Assembly (NCBI RefSeq): GCF_023149035.1
Contig: NZ_JAHXMY010000003.1
Location: 1 to 64,000 of the forward strand
DNA length: 64,000 nucleotides
Origin: Microbacterium sp. EYE_78
GTDB lineage: Bacteria > Actinomycetota > Actinomycetes > Actinomycetales > Microbacteriaceae
Direction of reading: 5' to 3'
Below, one piece after another: positions 58,061 to 64,000 of the stretch. The notes under the pieces are model-generated. The model saw nothing but the letters and a program-made list of their open reading frames with translations, searched no databases and had not been told where the DNA came from. Each line of letters begins with the position of its first letter. Position 1 is the first letter of the stretch. The position numbers and the translations under genes were made by a program.

Positions 58061-58869
58061 GCGTGCGACGACGCTGCGACCTGGCCCGACGCGGCGCCGT
58101 CGGCCACCGGTGCTGTCCGGGCGGCGGCCGGCATCCGGATGCCGATGTCGATCATCGAGTCCAGCCCGACCACGACACCGCTCGCCTCACGCGCAGCGCC
58201 CAGCGCGACGCGGATGCCCGGGGCGTAGGCGGCGGCCGGGTCGATCGTGTCGTGGACGATCGACAGGGACTCCCCCGGGCCCGACAGGATCGTCTCCTGG
58301 CGCGCGACGACACCGGGGCGGCGCAGGGAGTGGACGGGAACGGAGGCGATCTGCTGACCTCGCGCCCGCTGGTCGGCGTGCGGCGCCTCGACGGGACCCG
58401 CGTCCGAGCGCGCGGCGGCGATCAGTTCAGCGGTGCGCACGGCGGTGCCGCTGGGCGAGTCGACCTTGGTCTCGCGGTGCGTCTCGACGATCTCGATCGA
58501 CGGGAAGAACGGGGCGGATGCCGCGGCCAGCGCTGACCCCACGACCGACCCGAGCGAGAAGTTGGGGACGAACACCGCACCCGTCCCGGCGGCGTCGACC
58601 AGGGGGCGCACGAGCGCGATCCGCTCCGCCGACCACCCCGAAGTGCCGACGAGGACGTTCTTGCCGCGCTCGATCGCCGCACGGACGACGTCCACCGACA
58701 CGGCGGGGGTGGAGGCGTCGACGACGAGGTCGGCGGCATCCATCTCGGACAGGTCGCTCGCCGAGCCCAGCACGGCCACGGTCTCGAATCCTTCGGTGTC
58801 CTCGATCACCCGGGCGATGATGCCGCCCAGCTTGCCGGTGCCGCCCACGAGGGCCACGCGCGTCGTCAT
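58057..58869 (-). CDS. dapB: 4-hydroxy-tetrahydrodipicolinate reductase
   Basis: 270 residues, NAD(P)H-dependent second step of DAP synthesis. ALVGGTGKLGGII (Rossmann), TSGWSAE and the catalytic/substrate segment EIVETHRETKVDSPSGTA (family: E-x-H-H-x-x-K-x-D-x-P-S-G-T) are visible; here the second His of the pair is Arg. C-terminal 15-20 residues are a non-conserved Ala/Ser tail. TAGGCT 6 nt before the ATG. Confidence 0.95.
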   Translation of the reverse strand: MTTRVALVGGTGKLGGIIARVIEDTEGFETVAVLGSASDLSEMDAADLVVDASTPAVSVDVVRAAIERGKNVLVGTSGWSAERIALVRPLVDAAGTGAVFVPNFSLGSVVGSALAAASAPFFPSIEIVETHRETKVDSPSGTAVRTAELIAAARSDAGPVEAPHADQRARGQQIASVPVHSLRRPGVVARQETILSGPGESLSIVHDTIDPAAAYAPGIRVALGAAREASGVVVGLDSMIDIGIRMPAAARTAPVADGAASGQVAASSHA

Positions 58870-58875
58870 GGTCTC

Positions 58876-58881
58876 AGCCTA
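58876..58881 (-). promoter_or_regulatory. -10 box of dapB
   Basis: TAGGCT, 6 nt (GAGACC), ATG. The TAG of this box is also the stop codon of the upstream transporter gene. Confidence 0.5.
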
Positions 58882-59700
58882 GGCGGGCAGGAAGGAGACG
58901 ACCGTGTCCCACGCGAGCTTGACGATCAGCAGCGACAGCACGACGAGGAAGACGATCCGCACGAACCGGCTGCCGCCGCGCGTCGCCATCCGTGCACCCA
59001 CGAACCCGCCGGCCATGTTGGCCGCTGCCATCGCGACGCCGAGCACCAGGAGGATCTCACCGTGCACGCCGTACACCGCGAGCGCGGCGAGGTTCGTGGT
59101 CAGATTGGCGATCTTCGCGTTGACACTCGCCTGCAGGAACCCGAAACCCAGGACGCCCACGAGCAGGATGACGAAGAACGACCCCGTCCCGGGTCCGAGG
59201 ATGCCGTCGTAGAAGCCGACCCCCGCACCGATGAGCGCCGATCGCCAGACGATCGCTCGTCGCTCGGTGTGCCGTGGTTCGTGGCGCAGGCCCATCTGCG
59301 GACGCAGCAGGGTGTAGACCGCGACGGCGACGACGGCGACGAGGACCACGGGGGTGAGGACATCGCGGGGAACGTACCGCGACAGCGCTGCGCCGATCGC
59401 GGAACCGCTGCACGCGCCGAGCACGAGGGGGATCAGGAGGGTCAGATGAACGCGGACCCGACGGAGGTAGACCCAGCTCGCCGAGAGCGTCCCGAAGAAC
59501 GACGACAGCTTGTTGGTGCCCAGGATGAAGGGGGTGGCGACGTCCTTCGGCACCCCGACGACGAGCGCAGGGAGCTGGATCAGGCCCCCACCGCCCACGA
59601 CCGCGTCAACCCAGCCGGCGACGCCGGCCGCGGCGATGAGGAACGCGAGGGCCGCGGCCGAGACCGGCAGCCATTCGGCGAGGAGCGGACCGTCGAGCAC
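58879..59700 (-). CDS. TauE/SafE-family (TSUP) membrane transporter
   Basis: 273 residues, about eight membrane helices in two repeats; AGWVDAVVGGGGLIQLPAL and GFYDGILGPGTGSF are the repeated glycine-rich motifs of sulfite/sulfonate exporters. Substrate unknown. GTG start 4 bases downstream of the phosphatase gene's stop, so the two are likely co-transcribed. Confidence 0.92.
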   Translation of the reverse strand: MLDGPLLAEWLPVSAAALAFLIAAAGVAGWVDAVVGGGGLIQLPALVVGVPKDVATPFILGTNKLSSFFGTLSASWVYLRRVRVHLTLLIPLVLGACSGSAIGAALSRYVPRDVLTPVVLVAVVAVAVYTLLRPQMGLRHEPRHTERRAIVWRSALIGAGVGFYDGILGPGTGSFFVILLVGVLGFGFLQASVNAKIANLTTNLAALAVYGVHGEILLVLGVAMAAANMAGGFVGARMATRGGSRFVRIVFLVVLSLLIVKLAWDTVVSFLPA

Positions 59701-59703
59701 CGG

Positions 59704-60303
59704 TCAGAGCGGGAGGATGTCCGGCAGACCGGTGCGCAGTTCGACGGGGAGGTGGGCGAGGTCGTTGTGGGAGACCAGGGTCCAGGGACGCCCCGGACGC
59801 TGCGCCAGCACGGTGAGCCCGCAGTGCGCCTGGTTGATCGTGAGCCACCGCCAGTCCGGCGCCTGCAGGACTTCGCGCACGAACCACGCGATCACGAAGT
59901 TGTGCGTGATGAGCAGCTCGTGGGCATTGGGTCGGTGGGCGAGGAACTCGGCCACGGCGTCGGACATCTGGGCGGCACCGGCATCCGTCTCCGCCTCGGT
60001 GACGCCGCCGAAGAACGGCTCGTACACGTTCGGGGTGTCGGGGGTCATCGCGCTCGGCACGCAGTCGAACAGCAGCGCCGTCGGTTCGGGATCGACGGCG
60101 GGCAGACGCTGCGCGACCGCACGCGCCGTCTCGGCCGCCCGCTCGAGCGGCGAGTGCCAGACGGCGGTCAGCGGGACCCCGGAGAGACGATCCGCGAGCA
60201 GCTCGGCCTGGCGGCGACCCCGGGGCGAGAGGGGCCCGTCAGCCAGCCCGTGCTCTGCGTCGAGGTGCTCGCCATGGCGCACCAGGTACAGATAGTGCGT
60301 CAC
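59704..60303 (-). CDS. histidine phosphatase family protein
   Basis: 199 residues of the phosphoglycerate-mutase-like fold: YLVRHGEH (phospho-His in RHG), SPLERAAETA, and the second catalytic His in LLITHNFVIAWF. Probably a small-molecule phosphatase; substrate unknown. GTG start; TAGGCT about 45 nt upstream is a possible -10. Confidence 0.92.
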   Translation of the reverse strand: MTHYLYLVRHGEHLDAEHGLADGPLSPRGRRQAELLADRLSGVPLTAVWHSPLERAAETARAVAQRLPAVDPEPTALLFDCVPSAMTPDTPNVYEPFFGGVTEAETDAGAAQMSDAVAEFLAHRPNAHELLITHNFVIAWFVREVLQAPDWRWLTINQAHCGLTVLAQRPGRPWTLVSHNDLAHLPVELRTGLPDILPL

Positions 60304-60367
60304 GTCATCGCTCGCTTCGTCGGCTTACGCCGGGGTTGGCCACGGCTGCGTACAGCCTAAACCAGGC

Positions 60368-61387
60368 TCAGTCCGCGGCCCGCGCGATCTCGGCCAGGTG
60401 CGCCCTGCTCAGGTGGACGCCGACACCCTGCACCAGCTCGTCCACATGGGATGCCGCGTAGGCGTTCACGATCGGCGCGACGACCACGCGCTGCGCGAGG
60501 AGCCACGCGATCGCGATCGCGGCCGGCGGCACAGCGAGCTCGGCGGCGATCCGGTCGAGCGCCCGCAACGTCCGGGCCCCGCGCCGGTTCATGCTGGCGG
60601 CCAGCTGCCGGCCGCGGACGTCGGCGCCGACCCTGTCGCGTGCACGATGCGCGCCCGACAGGTAGCCGTGCTCGAGGGCCTGCGAGGGCGTCACCGCGAT
60701 CCCCTGCGCTCCCGCGACCAGACGCAGGTCGCCGTCGAAGTCGCCGCGACGCAGCACGTTGTAGGGCACATCCAGGACGGTCAGCCTCGGGTACCCCGCG
60801 GCGGACAGGATGCGCGCCTCGACCAGCTGCGCGGCACGGTGACCGGACGCGCCGAGGGACCGGACCTTCCCCGTGTCGACGAGCCACTCGGCGGTGGCGA
60901 GGGTGTCCTCCAACAGCGTGCGGTGGTCGGCGGTGCCGTCGAGGTAGAGGACGTCGATGCGATCCGTCACGAGCCGCGTCAGGGACGCCTCCACCGCGCG
61001 GACGAGGTTCGTCGACCCGAGTCCCGGGTTGTCGGGGCCGCGACCGACACGGACGGCCAGCACGACGTCATCGCGGTTGCGTCGGGACTGCATCCACTGA
61101 CCCACGACATGCTCGCTGCGCCCCGCGGCGTAGCTGTCGGAGGTGTGGACGGCGTTGCCGCCCCGGTCGACGTAGCGATCGAGGATGGCGTGCGCTGCGG
61201 ACAGATCGACGTGCCAGCCGAACTCTGCCGCACCGAGGATGAGGGGGAAGACGTCGAGACCGGTCTCACCGAGCGGCACACGCAGAGCCTTGCCCACCGG
61301 GGCTCCGTGGACCGGGAGCGGCCCCGACGGGTGCTGGTGGGGCGCGACGGGCTGCGGCGTGTCCTTCGCCGTTTCGAACGCGGCCAT
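60368..61387 (-). CDS. aldo/keto reductase family protein
   Basis: 339 residues, TIM-barrel oxidoreductase. GNAVHTSDSYAAGRSEHVVGQWM corresponds to the D-x-Y catalytic region, though the tyrosine sits in SDSYAAG; TDRIDVLYLDGTADHRTLLEDTLATAEWLV and LVEGAQGIAVTPSQALEHGYLSG-like LVAGAQGIAV... SGAHRARDR follow. C-terminal NADPH site ALDRIAAELAVPPAAIAIAWLL. AAGGAGA Shine-Dalgarno. Substrate unknown. Confidence 0.88.
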   Translation of the reverse strand: MAAFETAKDTPQPVAPHQHPSGPLPVHGAPVGKALRVPLGETGLDVFPLILGAAEFGWHVDLSAAHAILDRYVDRGGNAVHTSDSYAAGRSEHVVGQWMQSRRNRDDVVLAVRVGRGPDNPGLGSTNLVRAVEASLTRLVTDRIDVLYLDGTADHRTLLEDTLATAEWLVDTGKVRSLGASGHRAAQLVEARILSAAGYPRLTVLDVPYNVLRRGDFDGDLRLVAGAQGIAVTPSQALEHGYLSGAHRARDRVGADVRGRQLAASMNRRGARTLRALDRIAAELAVPPAAIAIAWLLAQRVVVAPIVNAYAASHVDELVQGVGVHLSRAHLAEIARAAD

Positions 61388-61556
61388 GTGCGTCTCCTTG
61401 CGGAGCGATCGAGGAGGTGTCGGTCACGCACCCCCTGATGCGCTCACTCCGAGGTTAGGGCAGGTCGCCGACACCGTCGGACGCCCCGGCGACGGGACGG
61501 AGAATTTCCGATAACGGTTCTGTCACGCTTCCCGTGGGGGAATGAGGCCCGAACGC

Positions 61557-61592
61557 GGAACGCCCGCCCCCGCGGACGGGGACGGGCGTTCC
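61557..61592 (-). terminator. terminator after pnp
   Basis: GGAACGCCCG / CGGGCGTTCC arms plus CCCC/GGGG inner pairing around TCCGC, 12 bases after the pnp stop. No other feature is seen in the 170 bases to the next gene. Confidence 0.8.
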
Positions 61593-61603
61593 GGGTGTCG
61601 GAC

Positions 61604-63868
61604 TCAGACCTCGGCAGGAGCCTCGGCGGGCTGCTCGCCCTCCGCGGCCTTCTCCTCGAGGACCGGCTCGAGCGACAACTTGCCGCGGTCGTCGATCTTG
61701 GTGATGCGGACCAGGAGCTTCTGACCGACGCCCAGCACATCCTCGACGTTCTCGACGCGCTTTCCGCCGGCGAGCTTGCGGACCTCGCTGACGTGCAGCA
61801 GGCCGTCCTTGCCGGGAAGGAGGGAGACGAACGCACCGAAGGTCGCGATCTTGACGACCGTGCCCAGGAACTGCTCGCCGACCTCGGGGTTGGTCGGGTT
61901 GGCGATCGCGTTGACCTGCGCGCGGGCGGCCTCCGCCGAGGGGCCGTCGACCGCACCGATGTACACGGTGCCGTCGTCCTCGATCGAGATCTGCGCACCG
62001 GTCTCGTCCTGGATCGAGTTGATCGTCTTGCCCTTGGGGCCGATCAGCTCGCCGATCTTGTCGACGGGGATCTGCACGCTGATGACGCGGGGCGCGGTGG
62101 GCGCCATCTCGTCAGGGGCGTCGATCGCCGAGTTCAGGACGTTCAGGATGGTGAGGCGAGCGTCCTTGGCCTGGGTCAGCGCGGCGGCGAGCACCGACGA
62201 CGGGATGCCGTCGAGCTTCGTGTCGAGCTGGATCGCCGTGATGAACTCGCTCGTTCCGGCGACCTTGAAGTCCATGTCGCCGAGCGCGTCCTCGGCGCCG
62301 AGGATGTCGGTCAGTGCGGCGTAGCGCGTCTGGCCGTCGACCTCGTCGGTGACGAGACCCATCGCGATACCGGCGACCGGGGCGCGCAGCGGCACACCGG
62401 CGTTGAGCAGCGACAGGGTCGACGCGCAGACCGAGCCCATCGACGTGGAGCCGTTGGACCCGAGGGCCTCGGACACCTGACGGATCGCGTACGGGAACTC
62501 CTCGCGGCTGGGCAGCACCGGCACGAGGGCGCGCTCGGCGAGGAAGCCGTGCCCGATCTCGCGACGCTTCGGGCTGCCGACGCGACCGGTCTCACCGGTC
62601 GAGTAGGGCGGGAAGTTGTAGTGGTGCATGTAGCGCTTGCTCGTCGTGGGCGACAGCGAGTCGATCTGCTGCTCCATCTTGAGCATGTTCAGCGTGGTGA
62701 CACCCATGATCTGGGTCTCGCCGCGCTGGAAGATGGCCGATCCGTGGACGCGCGGGATGACCTGCACCTCCGCGTCGAGCGGACGGATGTCGGCGAGGCC
62801 GCGACCGTCCATGCGCACACCCTCGGCGAGGATGCGGCCGCGCACGACGATCTTGGTGACCGACTTGTACGCAGCGGAGAACTCGATCGGCGCACCGGCG
62901 GGCAGCTGCTCCGCCTCCACGGCGGCGATGAGCTCCGCCTTGACGCGGTCCTTGACGGCGTCGTCGGCAGCCTGGCGCTCCTGCTTGTCCGCGATCTGGT
63001 AGACGTTCACCAGGTCGTCGTACGCACGGCCCGCGACGAAGTCGTAGACCTCGGAGCTGTAGGGCGGGAAGACGGGGTAGACGCCCGGCTCACGCGAGGA
63101 CTCCGCGGCCATCTGCGACTGCGCCTCGACGAGCTGCTTGAGGAACGGCTTGGCCGCCTCGAGACCGCCGGCGACGATCTCCTCGCTCGGCTTGACGGCG
63201 CCGCCCTTGATGAGGTTCCAGCTGTTCTCGGTGGCTTCCGCCTCGACCATCATGATGGCGACGTCGCCGTCCGCGAGGACGCGCCCGGCGACCATGAGGT
63301 CGAAGACGGCCTCCTCGACCTGCGCCTGGTTCGGGAACGCGACCCACTGGTCGGCGTGCTCGCCGTGGCCGGGGATGAGCGCGAGGCGCACACCGGCGAT
63401 CGGGCCGGAGAACGGCAGACCCGAGATCTGGGTCGAGGCCGACGCGGCGTTGATCGCGAGGGCGTCGTAGTACTCGCCCGGAGCGATGGACAGCACGGTC
63501 ACGACGATCTGCACCTCGTTGCGGAGGCCGTCGACGAACGACGGGCGCAGCGGGCGGTCGATGAGACGGCAGACGAGGATCGCCTCGGTGGAGGGACGCC
63601 CTTCGCGACGGAAGAACGAGCCCGGGATCTTGCCCGCCGCGTACGAACGCTCTTCGACGTCGACGGTCAGCGGGAAGAAGTCGAAGCCCTCGCGAGGGTG
63701 CTTGCCGGCGCTCGTGGCCGACAGGATCATCGTCTCCTCGTCGAGGTAGGCGGCGACGGCCCCCTGCGCCTGCTGGGCGAGGCGTCCGGTCTCGAAGCGG
63801 ACGGTGCGGGTGCCGAAGCGGCCGTTGTCGAGGACGGCTTCGGCGGCGGTGATTTCAGGACCTTCCAA
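61604..63868 (-). CDS. pnp: polynucleotide phosphorylase (TTG start)
   Basis: 754 residues; 3'-5' phosphorolytic RNA exonuclease. Two RNase PH domains (first [23 protein letters not shown]; second with GQTQIMG-like [11 protein letters not shown] and [24 protein letters not shown]), KH domain ([19 protein letters not shown]) and a C-terminal S1 domain ([24 protein letters not shown]). The family start is [16 protein letters not shown]; the only fitting codon is TTG at 63866-63868 with GGAG 7 nt upstream. Earlier in-frame starts would translate the leader hairpin. Confidence 0.96.
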   Translation of the reverse strand: MEGPEITAAEAVLDNGRFGTRTVRFETGRLAQQAQGAVAAYLDEETMILSATSAGKHPREGFDFFPLTVDVEERSYAAGKIPGSFFRREGRPSTEAILVCRLIDRPLRPSFVDGLRNEVQIVVTVLSIAPGEYYDALAINAASASTQISGLPFSGPIAGVRLALIPGHGEHADQWVAFPNQAQVEEAVFDLMVAGRVLADGDVAIMMVEAEATENSWNLIKGGAVKPSEEIVAGGLEAAKPFLKQLVEAQSQMAAESSREPGVYPVFPPYSSEVYDFVAGRAYDDLVNVYQIADKQERQAADDAVKDRVKAELIAAVEAEQLPAGAPIEFSAAYKSVTKIVVRGRILAEGVRMDGRGLADIRPLDAEVQVIPRVHGSAIFQRGETQIMGVTTLNMLKMEQQIDSLSPTTSKRYMHHYNFPPYSTGETGRVGSPKRREIGHGFLAERALVPVLPSREEFPYAIRQVSEALGSNGSTSMGSVCASTLSLLNAGVPLRAPVAGIAMGLVTDEVDGQTRYAALTDILGAEDALGDMDFKVAGTSEFITAIQLDTKLDGIPSSVLAAALTQAKDARLTILNVLNSAIDAPDEMAPTAPRVISVQIPVDKIGELIGPKGKTINSIQDETGAQISIEDDGTVYIGAVDGPSAEAARAQVNAIANPTNPEVGEQFLGTVVKIATFGAFVSLLPGKDGLLHVSEVRKLAGGKRVENVEDVLGVGQKLLVRITKIDDRGKLSLEPVLEEKAAEGEQPAEAPAEV

Positions 63869-63891
63869 GAGGTCTCTCCTTCTTTGTTTAG

Positions 63892-63918
63892 CCTCGCGCC
63901 TCCGTGTGAGGGGCGAGG
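63892..63918 (-). promoter_or_regulatory. pnp leader hairpin
   Basis: CCTCGC-c-CCTC and GAGG-c-GCGAGG arms with an ACACG loop, about 24 bases upstream of the TTG. No T-run. In enterobacteria a leader stem cleaved by RNase III lets PNPase repress itself; the position is right for that, or for an rpsO-pnp intergenic structure. The remaining bases to 64000 hold no gene I recognise. Confidence 0.5.
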
Positions 63919-64000
63919 TTCGATCGAAGGAGCAGGAACAGGCAGATATGGGCGCGCGGAGGCATCCGCGAGAACCGCCTGCGCTGGCCACCGGTGGAAG

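Overview
The window is chromosomal DNA from a high-GC Gram-positive actinobacterium, most likely Microbacterium or a close relative in the Microbacteriaceae. I base this on base composition near 70 % GC, gene order (dapB, thyX-dapA-rnj, ftsK-pgsA-cinA-clgR-DUF3046-recA-recX, miaB-miaA-dapF, hflX, lexA), lineage markers (PriA-type HisA, ClgR-like regulator, DUF3046, DUF1844, LysM protein divergent from lexA), and a leader typical of actinobacterial rRNA operons at the left edge. No species assignment is possible from the sequence alone. There are no tRNA genes, CRISPR arrays, insertion sequences, prophage or integration scars; essentially everything is vertically inherited core genome. Nearly all genes are on the minus strand.

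Layout, left to right. 1-471: promoter and leader of an rRNA operon transcribed leftward out of the window, then the tyrS terminator. 0.5-3.6 kb: tyrS, a VOC protein, and a SatD-type regulator coupled to a membrane protein. 3.6-11.4 kb: arginine operon argC-argJ-argB-argD-argF-(DUF418 membrane acyltransferase-like protein)-argH; argG and argR are not here. 11.6-14.3 kb: NAD-dependent epimerase, a plus-strand AAA ATPase, a small membrane protein. 14.3-17.9 kb: pheST. 17.9-21.3 kb: glutamate-type ABC importer gluABCD. 21.4-24.2 kb: TrmH-type methylase, infC-rpmI-rplT (infC begins with ATC), DUF1844 protein. 24.2-28.2 kb: hisC-hisB-hisH-priA-sseB. 28.2-29.5 kb: SOS control locus, LysM gene divergent from lexA. 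29.6-32.8 kb: metF-metE. 33-37.3 kb: S9 peptidase, hflX, RsmC-like methyltransferase. 37.3-44.4 kb: dapF, miaA, miaB, an ABC-2 exporter, recX, recA. 44.6-49.7 kb: DUF3046, clgR, cinA, pgsA, ftsK, GNAT. 49.7-55.1 kb: rnj, dapA, DUF559 protein, SDR, thyX. 55.2-57.6 kb (plus strand): thioredoxin-like protein, DUF4395, OsmC, TIGR01777 epimerase. 57.6-61.4 kb: TPR protein, dapB, TauE/SafE transporter, histidine phosphatase, aldo/keto reductase. 61.6 kb to the right edge: pnp with its leader.

Functional themes. Lysine/diaminopimelate genes (dapA, dapB, dapF) are scattered among genome-maintenance genes. The SOS circuit can be read directly: a LexA box overlaps the strong promoter of the LysM gene next to lexA, and a 24-base palindrome containing a LexA box lies upstream of recA. 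RNA-handling genes (rnj, pnp, miaA, miaB, hflX, infC, trmH) are unusually numerous. Translational coupling by ATGA/GTGA overlaps is common (argC-J-B-D, argD-F, pheS-T, metF-E, dapA-rnj, dapB-TPR, hisB-H).

The most interesting sequence-level points are: (1) infC starts at ATC behind a good Shine-Dalgarno and a nested-hairpin leader; (2) about 17 genes have a TANNNT box 6-8 nt before the start codon and no clear Shine-Dalgarno, the pattern of leaderless mRNAs; (3) the heptamer GGATGCC/GGCATCC is strongly over-represented inside genes and in terminator stems; (4) a membrane acyltransferase-like gene is wedged into the arginine operon; (5) the SatD gene has a two-armed palindromic operator candidate.
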